NCBI RefSeq assembly: GCF_020859565.1
Contig: NZ_JAJHUO010000019.1
Location: 1-64,000 of the forward strand
Direction: 5' to 3'
DNA: 64,000 nucleotides
DNA from: Saccharothrix luteola
GTDB lineage: Bacteria; Actinomycetota; Actinomycetes; Mycobacteriales; Pseudonocardiaceae
Shown here: piece by piece, positions 36,132-44,840 of the stretch
Position numbering within the stretch: position 1 is the first letter of the stretch
How the letters are laid out: the number at the start of each line of letters is the position of its first letter
Notes under the pieces: model-generated
The model's input: only the letters and a program-made list of their open reading frames with translations
What the model was told of the DNA's origin: nothing
The model's database searches: none
Position numbers and translations under genes: made by a program

Positions 36132-37643
36132 TCAGCGGATCCAGAAGACCTGGCCTGCCGGTCCGTAGAGGACCAGGTTCGCGTCGGTCTGCACGAGCAG
36201 TCGATCGGCGGTGGTGCCTTGGGTGACGGTGTGGAACCTCGGTATGCCGGTGGCGGTGTAGACGACGAGGTTGCCGTCGTTCTGCAGGACCGCGTAGGTC
36301 GCACCGGAGCCCGCGGTGCCGCTGCTCCACAGCGCCTGGCTGCCGGGCCCGTACAGCACCAGGTTGCCGTCGCCCTGCATGGCCAACGTGTACTGGCTGT
36401 CCCTGGACACCTTGCTCTGCCCGGCCTGGAGTACCTCGCCGCGTAGGAGCCGGTCGGGAGCCGACTGCGGTGGCAGGTCCGTCCTGCTGTAGAGCAGCAG
36501 GTTCGGTGAGCCCTCGCGGGCGCCGAGGACCTTGTTCTGCGCGGCGTTGATCAGGAGCACGTTGGCCACCTGCTGCGGTGTCGCGCCGGGGTTGGCGGCC
36601 AGGAACAGGGCGGCCGCACCGGTCACGTGGGGAGCGGCCATCGACGTGCCGCCCATGGTGGCGACGGCCCAGTCGTGGGCGTTCGACGTGGACGTGATCG
36701 TCCCGCCGGGGGCGAACAGGTCGACGCACGTGCCCCAGTTGGAGTAGGACAACCGGTTGTCGCCGGGGTCGGTGGCGGCGACGGTGATCACTTCGGGCAT
36801 CCGGCCGGGGGAGGATGCGCATGCGGGCAGGTCGGAGTTGCCGGCGGCGGCGACGTAGGTGATGCCTGAGGCGATGGAGTTGCGCACGGCCGTCTCGACG
36901 ATGGCGTCCGGTTTCATGCCGATGCTCATGTTGACCACCGCGGGCTGGATCCTGTTGGCGGTCACCCATTCGACGCCCGCCACGACGTCGCTGATCGCGC
37001 CGCTGCCGACGCAGGGCACCACCTTGACCGCGTGCAACCGCACGCCTTTGGCGACCCCGTGGGCGGCCCCGCCGACGGTGCCGGCGATGTGAGTACCGTG
37101 GCCGTCGGCATGGCAGTCGGAGTTGATGCCGTCGCGAGTGGTGTTCACGTCGAAGGTGGCCCGGCCGCCGAAGTCGCTGTGGGTGACCCGGATCCCGGTG
37201 TCGATCACGTAGACGTGTGCGCTCGATGCGGTGGTGCCGTAACCGTAGTTGCCGTTCAGCGGTCGGTCGAGCTGGTCGATCCGGTCCAGGCCCCACGACG
37301 GTGGGTTGCTCTGGTCACCGAAGAGGTGGACCACCTGGTCCTGGGCCACGTAGGCGACCGCTGGGTCGGCGGCCAGCGATCTGGCGGTCCGTTCGTCCAT
37401 GTGCGCTGCGAACCCGTTGAGGGTTCTGGAGTACCGGTGGATCACGTCGAGCCCGGGTCTTGTAGTCAGCGAACCGGCGCGGGCGCCGTCTCTGAGTACC
37501 ACGATGTAGCTGCCTTCGACGGCGTCCGGGCTGCCCGCGTTCACGATCTTCCCTTGCGCGGAAGCGGGTGCGGTTGTCGTGGCGAAGATCGCGGAGGTTA
37601 TCGCACCTAGGGCTATCAAGTTGAATGCCCGACGCATTCCCAT
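36132..37643 (-). CDS. Secreted subtilisin-like (S8) protease with C-terminal bulb-lectin domain
   Basis: A 503-residue protein from ATG 37643, chosen because GGGAG lies eight bases upstream; a longer frame start lacks a binding site. A signal peptide (MRRAFNLIALGAITSAIFAT) is followed by an I9-type propeptide (EGSYIVVLRDGARAGSL, then HRYSRTLNGFAAHMDERTAR). The S8 domain has Asp in YVIDTGIRVTH, His in DGHGTHIAGTVGG and Ser in GGTSMAAPHVTGAAALFLA. The last 110 residues carry repeats with QGDGNLVLYG, QNDGNLVVY and QTDANLVLYG, the sugar-binding signature of bulb-type (GNA-like) lectins. It is therefore an exported protease probably anchored to glycans. Confidence 0.92.
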   Translation of the reverse strand: MGMRRAFNLIALGAITSAIFATTTAPASAQGKIVNAGSPDAVEGSYIVVLRDGARAGSLTTRPGLDVIHRYSRTLNGFAAHMDERTARSLAADPAVAYVAQDQVVHLFGDQSNPPSWGLDRIDQLDRPLNGNYGYGTTASSAHVYVIDTGIRVTHSDFGGRATFDVNTTRDGINSDCHADGHGTHIAGTVGGAAHGVAKGVRLHAVKVVPCVGSGAISDVVAGVEWVTANRIQPAVVNMSIGMKPDAIVETAVRNSIASGITYVAAAGNSDLPACASSPGRMPEVITVAATDPGDNRLSYSNWGTCVDLFAPGGTITSTSNAHDWAVATMGGTSMAAPHVTGAAALFLAANPGATPQQVANVLLINAAQNKVLGAREGSPNLLLYSRTDLPPQSAPDRLLRGEVLQAGQSKVSRDSQYTLAMQGDGNLVLYGPGSQALWSSGTAGSGATYAVLQNDGNLVVYTATGIPRFHTVTQGTTADRLLVQTDANLVLYGPAGQVFWIR

Positions 37644-38010
37644 GGTGAGGTCTCCCTCGAATTGGGGGTCAATTGAAAGTTGCACTGCCGGTCGGGAGCC
37701 TAGGGATCGACATCGCTGGACGCAATCGTCCGGTCACCGGAGAGTTTGGGCCGTTCTGCGCATACGGCACTAGGCGATTCGGTAAAGGATTGCGGGGTCC
37801 TTCAAGCTGTAGGGACCATTGCCGCAGGCTCGACATGCGGTGATCGGCAGCCTGGCGACTGCCTACTCGTGCTTGGATGCCACTATTATTGCGCCCAGTC
37901 CCCGTTCGGCCCGAAGGGTCATTTGTTCGGCAAGGGCGTCTGTCGGTCCGAAACGTCGGATTTGCCGGTATCGCAGCCTGGGTGCAGCGACGATTTACCA
38001 GGCGTGGCGA
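37644..38010. other. Gap upstream of subtilase and IS remnant
   Basis: No coding sequence is supported. It should contain the subtilase promoter, but I see no clear consensus pair. Confidence 0.4.
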
Positions 38011-38827
38011 ACCTGTGGGGTGCCAGAACTCTGCACTGGGGCGTTGAGCTGCGGCGATCGCGCGCCATGTACTGGAGGAGCATGATCGTGAGGCGTGGCG
38101 CTATGACTGCTTTACCTGATCTTCGTCCGGGTCGTTGGCTGGTTGGTTCTGTTGGGTCGGTCATCGGCGGCCAAGGACGTAGAGTTGCTGGTATTGCGGC
38201 ACGAGGTCGCCGTGCTGCGGCGGAACAACCCTCGCCCGCGAGCATGTTGGCCTGCGACTTCTTCCACGTCGACGGCGCCGTTACCCTCAAGCGGGTCCAC
38301 GTGTTCTTCGTGATGGAGATCGCCACCCGCTACGTCCGCATCCTCGGCACCACCACCAGCCCAGACGGATCATGGACCATCCAACAAGCCCGCAACCTGC
38401 TCATGGGCCTCGGAGATCGGGCAGATGACCTCCGGTTGGTCATCCGCGACCGGGCTGGCCGATACACCGCCTCGTTCGACGCGGTCTCTCCGGCGCAGGC
38501 ATCCAGGTCGTGAAGATCCCACCACGGTGTCCACGAGCCAACGCCCACGCCGAGCGGTTCGTCGGCACCGTCCGACGCGAAGTCACCGACCGACTGCTCA
38601 TCATCACCTTTGGACCGTGCTGGACCGTTACGCGACCCACTACAACCACCGACGACCCCACCGGACACTGCAACTCGCGCCACCACGACCAGATCGGCCG
38701 ACCGCAAAGCCGGGCTACACCTCGATACGCCGCCGACCAGTCCTCGGCGGCCTGATCAACGAGTACGAACCGACAGCAGCCTAACCGCAGGTCAGGCGAT
38801 ATGGCCAACTTTTGGCACCCCACAGGT
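38011..38827 (+). mobile_element. Internally deleted IS with matching terminal inverted repeats
   Basis: ACCTGTGGGGTGCCAGA at 38011-38027 is repeated inverted as TTTGGCACCCCACAGGT at 38811-38827 (16 of 17 bases pair). Between them lies one transposase remnant. The element is 817 bp, shorter than an intact IS of this type. I see no clear target-site duplication. Confidence 0.75.
38104..38784 (+). pseudogene. Transposase with integrase core, deleted and frameshifted
   Basis: From ATG 38104 the start MTALPDLRPGRW resembles the N-terminus of rve-type transposases; the following AKDVELLVLRHEVAVLRRNN is in another frame. The sequence then jumps directly to the catalytic core (LACDFFHVDGAVTLKRVHVF, VIRDRAGRYTASFDAV), losing the segment in between. 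PPRCPRANAHAERFVGTVRR and ILGGLINEYE-type tail sequence lie in further frames. At least three lesions mean it cannot encode an active enzyme. Confidence 0.8.
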
Positions 38828-38946
38828 GATCGCCAGCTCAGGCCGTCGCGCCCACACCCCCACACCAACAACTACCTGGGTCTTTCGGCGGCAGGATGGA
38901 AGTGCGACCAACACATCCGCCTACGCCATCCGCCTACGCCATCCGG

Positions 38947-39897
38947 CTACAACCGTCGAGCTAGGTAAAGAGGGCTAGCTAGAATGACTCGCTCATCATT
39001 TATAACCTCGTCCACAAGTCGGAGAACAACGCCCTCGAACGGAACAGGCGGTGCATCTAGGTGCCGGGCGGCCGGTCGTATGCTCGCCACGAGCTCAAGC
39101 CGCTCCTGAGCCAACTCATTATCAAGGTCGATCTTGGCGAGGCGCCGCGCTCGCTCCAGTGCTGCGGCCTTCGCCTTAACGTGCCTGCCAGCTCCAAGAA
39201 ACAGCCAGAGGAATGGAAAGACGAAGGGCTTGATCAACCGTGCTGAGATCACGCGTTCAAGGCCGGATGGGTAGATGAAACCCAGGAACCTGTTGACCCA
39301 TCGGCGCCTAGCTATGGCAGCGGCTTCTTCATCGGTGAGCTGGTAGCGCGCCCGCCTTCGGGTAAGGTCGGCGGTGGCGTCGTACTGCGAAGCCTGGAAG
39401 TCATACTCTGCATTGACAAGCCTATGCAGTGTACGAGAGAAGGCGATGTTCGTCGACGACTCATGGTGGATCTTTGCCTTGAGTTCGCCGGAATCGCGCC
39501 GAGGGTCCCACAACGACTGTCCGCCGATCGCGTTGCCCAGCATGTGCTCGATCGAGCACGTCAAGACGATCGTTGCCTGCTGTGTCGCTGTCGCTGCCTG
39601 CCCGCCGAAGAGTACGTACCCGCCCGCTACGAGGGGACGAACGGTTCCCTCCAGCGCGAGGAACTCCTTCGGGTCGTCCAGCGTCCCGATCAAGTTCTTG
39701 GTTCGCAACGAGTCGATGAGCTTCTCGAGGTCTGCGACCAATCCTGTGATTGGTTCGACCACCCTCTCAACCTGCCCGCCGACAGGTCCGACCTTGAGTT
39801 CCGCTCTAGTTTTCGTCTGCCCTTGGGTTTTCCGAACCTGCGGCAGGTAAAGGCCGACCTTTCCTTTGGAGATGTAAAGATAGTGTCGGACGCGCAT
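38947..39897 (-). CDS. DUF7019/SAVMC3_10250-like protein
   Basis: A 316-residue protein from ATG 39897 with AGGGAG upstream. It begins RVRHYLYISKGKVGLYLPQV, the N-terminal pattern of an actinobacterial family annotated as SAVMC3_10250/DUF7019, and continues with VAGGYVLFGGQAATATQQAT and TCSIEHMLGNAIG. A hydrophobic segment (LIKPFVFPFLWLFLGAG) near residue 230 may attach it to the membrane. The function of the family is unknown. Codon use is less G/C-rich than in the flanking chromosome, suggesting acquisition. Confidence 0.65.
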   Translation of the reverse strand: MRVRHYLYISKGKVGLYLPQVRKTQGQTKTRAELKVGPVGGQVERVVEPITGLVADLEKLIDSLRTKNLIGTLDDPKEFLALEGTVRPLVAGGYVLFGGQAATATQQATIVLTCSIEHMLGNAIGGQSLWDPRRDSGELKAKIHHESSTNIAFSRTLHRLVNAEYDFQASQYDATADLTRRRARYQLTDEEAAAIARRRWVNRFLGFIYPSGLERVISARLIKPFVFPFLWLFLGAGRHVKAKAAALERARRLAKIDLDNELAQERLELVASIRPAARHLDAPPVPFEGVVLRLVDEVINDERVILASPLYLARRL

Positions 39898-40037
39898 CAC
39901 TACTCCCTGCAACGATCTCTCCGCTGGCCGCTACGCTGCTAGATGGGCAGCACAGTGCCCCAATTGGGCACGATTGACGAGCCTGGTTGAGTTCAGTCGA
40001 GAATGATATCGATCGCCAAACTGCTTGTACACATGCC

Positions 40038-40517
40038 ATGCGTGGTTGGTGTACGGTGTTCTCCCCTCATCAAGTGGTGTTCGAAGGGCTGGCCCAGGCG
40101 CTGCCCCTATTCGTGACGCCCGATGACCCCGCCCTGACGGCCCGCGTCCGGCTTGACCACTACCTCCGGCTGGTCGAGGCCGAGCTGCACCTGGCCATCA
40201 ACGACGGTGTCAGCGCCGCGGACTGTGCAGCTCACGCCCGCGCCCGCGTGCCGTTCTGGAGCGACGCCACCATCGCCGACCACCTGACCGACTGCGGCAC
40301 CGATCCCCTGCTCCGCTCCTATCTGTGGTCCTACCCGGCCGGAATTGCTTGGTTCGTGTCCTTGGCCGAGGCACCCGGTACCGTGGCCACGGAGGTACTT
40401 CATGCCGCGTATCGCGACCCACTCACACCCCGTGACCTCGCAGCGCGCTGGCCGGCTGGGCCAGATATCGGGGGAGGCGGCAACGCTGTTCGTCTACGGA
40501 AGCCTGCGCTTTCCTGA
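40038..40517 (+). CDS. Hypothetical protein, possibly C-terminal fragment
   Basis: A 159-residue frame from ATG 40038. VRLDHYLRLVEAELHLAIND and LLRSYLWSYPAGIAWFVSLA are its most conserved-looking parts. The helical pattern is vaguely like the C-terminal region of DUF885-type proteins, but I cannot confirm this. Its 3' end overlaps the start of the next gene by 116 bp in a different frame, so the true end may have been lost by frameshift. Confidence 0.4.
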   Translation: MRGWCTVFSPHQVVFEGLAQALPLFVTPDDPALTARVRLDHYLRLVEAELHLAINDGVSAADCAAHARARVPFWSDATIADHLTDCGTDPLLRSYLWSYPAGIAWFVSLAEAPGTVATEVLHAAYRDPLTPRDLAARWPAGPDIGGGGNAVRLRKPALS

Positions 40518-40884
40518 CGTCCTGCGCACGCTCCTCGATCGCGTACCGCCCAGCACGATGGCGACAGCCAAGGGATGGCGCGTGGCGGCCCTCCGGGACC
40601 ACGTCTATCCCGTGCTCGTCCCGGCCGCCGGACAGGCCAACGGAATGCTCCTGGCAGGCCTGACCAGTACCGAGTGGGCAACGCTGGATGCCTTCGAGAA
40701 CGACCTTTACCAACTTCGCCGCCTTCCCCTCGACGGCGAGCGGAGCGGCTGGGCCTATGTCAGTCACGACGAGGCCGAGGCGCTCCCCCACGACTGGGAC
40801 ATCGCCAACTTCGCCGACCGGGAGCTGGCCGCGTACGTGGAACGCTGCCGAGAGTGGCGGAGCTGGTACGAGTCGCAGGCTTGA
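40402..40884 (+). CDS. Gamma-glutamylcyclotransferase-like protein
   Basis: A 160-residue protein from ATG 40402 with GGAGGT five bases upstream. ATLFVYGSLRFPDVLRTLL carries the YGSL motif of the GGCT fold, and TSTEWATLDAFENDLYQLRR contains the acidic residue at the usual catalytic position (DAFEND). Other members are AIG2-like proteins. It probably cleaves gamma-glutamyl amines or acts in a related pathway. The gene stands alone apart from its overlap with the preceding frame. Confidence 0.8.
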   Translation: MPRIATHSHPVTSQRAGRLGQISGEAATLFVYGSLRFPDVLRTLLDRVPPSTMATAKGWRVAALRDHVYPVLVPAAGQANGMLLAGLTSTEWATLDAFENDLYQLRRLPLDGERSGWAYVSHDEAEALPHDWDIANFADRELAAYVERCREWRSWYESQA

Positions 40885-40989
40885 CCAACTCCACGCGCCG
40901 CAACGCCGCATCCACCCGCCCCGGACTGTCGGCCTTGGCGAGTTCGGATGACCGGCTCGTCGACCCGCTCAACCACGCAACGACCCGGA

Positions 40990-41559
40990 CTAGTAGACCA
41001 GAGAGGCATGGCGAGCAAGATAGTCGACAATCTTGCGCCGAGCGTGAGTCAAGTTGCTTCGAACGGTCGCCCGTTTAACGCCGAGCTTCTCGGCGACCTC
41101 TTCGTCTTCGTAGCCCAGAAGCTTCAACACGAGAGTCAGACGCTGTTGCTCCGGCAGCCTTGCTATTTCACCCATAGTTTCGGCAAGCTCAGCACCCACA
41201 CTCGCATCGTTGTACGAGGCGAAGATCTCCGACTCTGCCTCGAAGCAGGTCAGCGATGAGTCGCAATTGACCCGCTGCCTATACCTTGCGAGCTTCAGGT
41301 ACGCCGTCCGATATGCGTAGGCCCGCATCCGCGGAAAGCCGTCTTTCTCGTCACTCGGGCCAGCCAGCTCGCGCCACCGCGACCACATCAGGGTCATCGT
41401 ATCAGAGAGAATATCCTCAGCGGCAGCATCGTCGCGCACAAGGACACGAAGCCTGTAGCGCAGTCTCCCGTAGTGTTGCTTGTAGAACTCCACGAACGAC
41501 TGCACATCATGTGGGCGAGTCGGCGACAACACCGTTTCGCCGACTCGCCCAAGTGACAT
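40990..41559 (-). CDS. ECF sigma factor
   Basis: A 189-residue protein. Region 2 is EFYKQHYGRLRYRLRVLVRD followed by AAAEDILSDTMTLMWSRW. Region 4 is RLPEQQRLTLVLKLLGYEDE followed by EVAEKLGVKRATVRSNLTHA, a clear helix-turn-helix. It is the second gene of an operon with a small membrane protein, 20 bp upstream. The codon use is less extreme than that of the flanking chromosome. Not closely similar to the cassette sigma factors. Confidence 0.85.
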   Translation of the reverse strand: MSLGRVGETVLSPTRPHDVQSFVEFYKQHYGRLRYRLRVLVRDDAAAEDILSDTMTLMWSRWRELAGPSDEKDGFPRMRAYAYRTAYLKLARYRQRVNCDSSLTCFEAESEIFASYNDASVGAELAETMGEIARLPEQQRLTLVLKLLGYEDEEVAEKLGVKRATVRSNLTHARRKIVDYLARHASLVY

Positions 41560-41579
41560 TACTCCTCCGAAGTTGTGGT

Positions 41580-41894
41580 TTAGCGGCTGTCGGTGCCCGA
41601 CTTGATGGCGGCGAGCTTCTTCGCCTGAGGCGGCCGACCGTGCGCACGTACCGTGATAGCAATCGTAATGTCACCCGGCCTGAAGCGGCGCCAGAGATCC
41701 ATGGCCAGATGACCGAAGGTCTGGAGGCCGAACACAATGGCCAAGGGCACGATGCCCGGTTGCACGGTGGAGACAAGCCCACTTTCACCCAGCAGGACCG
41801 TGGTGATGAGCGCGACAGGCAGGACGTATAGCATCCAGTGGCGTCGCGGCAAAGGAGCAAGGGGCGACTGCTCCTCGCTCAGGGTGATCGACAC
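41580..41894 (-). CDS. Small membrane protein co-encoded with ECF sigma factor
   Basis: A 104-residue protein from GTG 41894, chosen over GTG 41900 because AAAGGAG lies five bases before it. It has a first membrane segment near residues 20-38 (WMLYVLPVALITTVLLG), a second near 45-62 (GIVPLAIVFGLQTFGHLAMD), and a basic C-terminus (VRAHGRPPQAKKLAAIKSG). Its place in front of the sigma gene suggests a membrane anchor or signal partner, but there is no zinc-type anti-sigma motif. Confidence 0.65.
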   Translation of the reverse strand: MSITLSEEQSPLAPLPRRHWMLYVLPVALITTVLLGESGLVSTVQPGIVPLAIVFGLQTFGHLAMDLWRRFRPGDITIAITVRAHGRPPQAKKLAAIKSGTDSR

Positions 41895-41913
41895 GATCAC
41901 TCCTTTTCAGTTG

Positions 41914-41930
41914 GGTATTCGACGAATACC
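41914..41930. promoter_or_regulatory. Palindromic operator candidate upstream of sigma operon
   Basis: GGTATTC-GAC-GAATACC is a perfect palindrome with seven-base arms, 20 bp upstream of the GTG start of the membrane-protein/sigma operon. A regulator bound here would overlap the promoter or the leader. Confidence 0.5.
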
Positions 41931-41978
41931 ACTGCCCAGTCCCCTCCAAGAGCCAGCTGCAGTGGATGCAATCAACCT

Positions 41979-41996
41979 AACTACAGCGATGTAGTT
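41979..41996. promoter_or_regulatory. Second palindrome upstream of sigma operon
   Basis: AACTAC-AGCGAT-GTAGTT is a perfect inverted repeat with six-base arms, about 50 bp further upstream than the 41914 palindrome. Its sequence is different, so two regulators may be involved. Confidence 0.4.
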
Positions 41997-42476
41997 CGCT
42001 CAAGGCACACACCACCAGCTCACTCGGCCGTGCAGGGGAGCAACCCGAAGGAGTGACGCGAGACTACCCGGCGGAGTCGGAGTGCTGGTGTAAGCCCACC
42101 GCTCGGCCCTTGGGACATCTGGAGGGAGCCGAGCGGTGGACCTTCGTCGAACCCAACAGAGGGTCCTGGCACCACCCGCACGAGCGGTGCCACCGGTTAT
42201 ATGCCCCCCAGGGGCAAACTGCTGAACCTCTTTTATACCGTTCACCCGAACGTACCAATGCGCACCCCGCTAAACGCGGTTACGCACCAGACACCTACAC
42301 GTACCGTCACACCTTTTGCCTGTTTGGCGATGGCATCTCCCGATCAGCGGGACATTCGAACAATGTTCGAATGTCACTGGCTGAAACGAAACAGTGATCA
42401 AAGCTCATCATCCGCGACCCCTACGAACGTCCACCCAGGCCACAGCAGACCGCGTCCACCCGTCGAAGCTGATGTT
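41997..42476. other. Gene-poor stretch rich in hairpins
   Basis: No gene is supported. It contains a 12-bp-arm hairpin at 42096-42139 (CCACCGCTCGGC/GCCGAGCGGTGG), a seven-bp-arm hairpin (TGGCACC/GGTGCCA) near 42166-42192, and the 25-bp palindrome at 42351-42375. A structured RNA is conceivable. Confidence 0.4.
42351..42375. promoter_or_regulatory. 25-bp palindrome without an adjacent gene
   Basis: GACATTCGAAC-AAT-GTTCGAATGTC has perfect 11-base arms. It is typical of a strong dimeric-repressor operator, but no intact gene starts within 500 bp on either strand. It may have served a gene that was deleted by the neighbouring insertions. Confidence 0.55.
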
Positions 42477-42578
42477 CTAGCCGCCGTCGTTGGTCCACTG
42501 GGCGAGGTTGACGCCGTTGGCCGGGCTGGCGCCATAGGCGTCGAGGAGCTTGCCGCTGCGCCACGAGCTGCCTATGAC
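42477..42578 (-). pseudogene. Ricin-type lectin domain fragment
   Basis: Read leftward, IGSSWRSGKLLDAYGASPAN and GVNLAQWTNDGG to a TAG at 42477 match one repeat of a ricin B-type carbohydrate-binding module (G-x-x-LDxxGAS-x-xNGxxxxxW). The rest of the gene is absent. An IS5-like remnant lies directly on its 5' side and probably truncated it. Confidence 0.6.
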
Positions 42579-42628
42579 TGAACTCCGAGAGCGCAGGCGG
42601 CTCCGCCCTGTTAGTAGTCGGTTCCGAG

Positions 42629-43425
42629 CTACTGGCGTTGGGTGAGTCGTCGGCTGGTTATGTGGATCATTGACCAGCGGACCATGGCCTCGTGGTGGCG
42701 GGGTAGGCGTTCGTAGTCGCGCACGCAGCGGCGGTGTCCGGTGATCCAGGCAAGGCTTCGCTCGACCACCCACCTTCTGGGCAGCACGGTGAAGTACGGC
42801 ACTTGTGGACGTTGGACGTTCTCCACCACCAGGTCGAGGGTCTTGCGGGCCCAGTCGAGGAGCGGGCCGGTGTAGCCGCCGTCGGCCCATACCAGTGTGG
42901 CCCGTTTCCCGGTGGTGTCGCGCAGGCGTCGGAGCAGGCTGCGGGCGGCGACCCGGTCCTGAGTCGAGGCGGGCGTGACCAACACGGCCACGAGCAATCC
43001 CAGGGTGTCCACGACGATGTGCCGCTTGCGGCCTTGGACCTTCTTTCCGCCGTCCCAACCTCGCGTGGCCCGGCTCACGGTCTGCGCGGCGCGCACCGAC
43101 TGCGAGTCCATGACCGCCGCCGACGGCGCCGCCACCCGGCCCTCGGCCAGGCGGACGCGGTCGCGCAACGCGTCGAGCAGTCGCTGCGACGCACCGGCCT
43201 ACTCCCAGGCGGCGAAACGCTTGTAGACCGTGGGCCAGGGCGGGAAATCCGATGGCAAGGCCCGCCACTTGATGCCGTTGTCCACCACGTAGAGGATCGC
43301 GTCCACGATCACCCGACGGCAGTGCTTCTCCCACCTCCCACCCGACCGGCGAGACACGCCGGATCGGGCAGCAGCGGGTCGAGCTCGGCCCACTGGGCGT
43401 CGGTGACGTCGGTGGGATACCGAGC
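42629..43425 (-). pseudogene. IS5-family transposase, disrupted
   Basis: The coding sense begins with YPTDVTDAQWAELDPLLPDP, changes frame near 43,345, continues as RVIVDAILYVVDNGIKWRAL and WPTVYKRFAAWE, meets a TAG near 43,200 and resumes as ASQRLLDALRDRVRLAEGRV. The DDE residues are visible in AAVMDSQSVRAAQTVSRAT, LVWADGGYTGP and WVVERSLAWITGHRRCVRDY. One frameshift and one stop make the copy inactive. IS5 elements move by cut-and-paste. Confidence 0.85.
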
Positions 43426-43780
43426 CGCCCGTCGGGTGGGCTGATGTGAGGCGGCCAAGCGGCAGCACGGGGCACCCGCGGTGGATCCGCCCGCGGGCAT
43501 CGGGCACGATAACTACGGAACTCCTGGCAGAGCGGCGCTTCGACAACGTCCGATCTACCAGGAGTTCCCTCGTCTGCGCACCAAAGAGCCTTCGCCTGCC
43601 CAAGCTCGGAAACGGGCACTTAGACCACCGCATTTCGATGCACGAGCCGTCCAGCCGAGTCACCGCCGCTCCGCCTCAACCTCGATCGCCACCGAGTGGG
43701 ACCGGGTTTGGTTGCCGGTTGGTGGCGATCGTGTGCGTCGTTACCAACTGCGGCCGTCGCTGCCGCGTCTCGAGGCGGTC
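43426..43780. repeat. IS5-side flank with 11-bp inverted repeat
   Basis: No gene is supported here. GGAACTCCTGG (43517-43527) and CCAGGAGTTCC (43558-43568) are perfect inverted repeats separated by 30 bp. They may be IS ends or remnants of two nested insertions. Confidence 0.5.
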
Positions 43781-44837
43781 TCAGTCGGCAACGGCGAACG
43801 AGCTTTCCGTGAACTCGGCCTGGGGAGCCAGTGGGTGGACTTCGCCAGATAGAGCCGACAGGGCCTCGGCTACCTCGTTCACCGACGCGCGTACGTAAGT
43901 GGCTGTTACGCCGTATCGGTTGGTCGTGGCCGTGGAGTGGCCCGCATACGCTCGAGCGACCGCGTAGCCGAAGCTTCGCTCCACCCAAGTCAACGTCGTA
44001 TGACGCAACCAGTGCGTCGAGATTCCCTGCGTGTGTACCGATTCGACATGCTCGCCGATCCGCTCCCACAAGTGATTGTAACGGCGCGCGGTCAACGGTC
44101 GCCCGTTCGAGTATCGCAACGCGGGACTTTCCGGATCATGAGCCCCGCGCGCATGGGCATGCCTGCGCAGATGAGCCATCAGCGTCGGTGACACCGGCTG
44201 CCAGCGATGCATATTGCCCTTCTCCCGTAGCAAGATCAGACACTGCTCCGGGTCGAGGTCGCGCACCCGCAAGGCCAGCGCACCACCACGCCGGCATGCG
44301 GTCTCGATATGCAACCGCAACAGCAGTGCATCCAACTTCGGATCACGCCCCGTTCGTCGACGCGACCTTCACGATCTGCTCGACCAAACCGACGTCCAAA
44401 GCCCTTCGGCTGGACTTCACCCGCTTCGGCTTCCTGACCAGCTCAGTCGGATCGTCCCACTGATGCATCAACCGGTTGCGAACCGCATGCCGGTACAAGC
44501 ACCGCAACGCCTGGAAAGCATGCTCCGCCGCACTGTGTCCACCACGACCCGACCGACGCACCACCACGGTCGCCTTCGCGTGCTCAACAAGCCAATTGAC
44601 ATCCATCGCCTCGATCTCATCCAAGCGACGGTCTCCCCACGCCGCCAGGATCTTCCTCCAGTAAGTCGAATACACCTGCAACGTTCCCGCCGGGACCACC
44701 GCCGAGACGGTCGGGATGAACTCGCCGAACGTGGGAAGTCGCCGTCGTGGTCCACCTTCTTCGAGAAGTTGCTGTGGAGACACCCCCAACTTCTCGACGA
44801 GCAGTCGCGCCATGGCTACGTTGTCATCTGTGGCCAC
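43781..44837 (-). pseudogene. Tyrosine recombinase (phage-type integrase), one frameshift
   Basis: The N-terminal part from ATG 44837 has a SAM-like core-binding domain (LPTFGEFIPTVSAVVPAGTL, ILAAWGDRRLDEIEAMDVNW). After ALDVGLVEQIVKVASTNG a run of four Gs shifts the frame; with three Gs it would continue as RDPKLDALLLRLHIETACRR. The catalytic residues follow: Arg in ETACRRGGALALR, HWLRHTTLTW, and Tyr in AGHSTATTNRYGVTATYV. If the fourth G is an error, the enzyme is intact with about 351 residues. The AbrB-like gene begins just upstream. Confidence 0.8.
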
Positions 44838-44840
44838 GGA

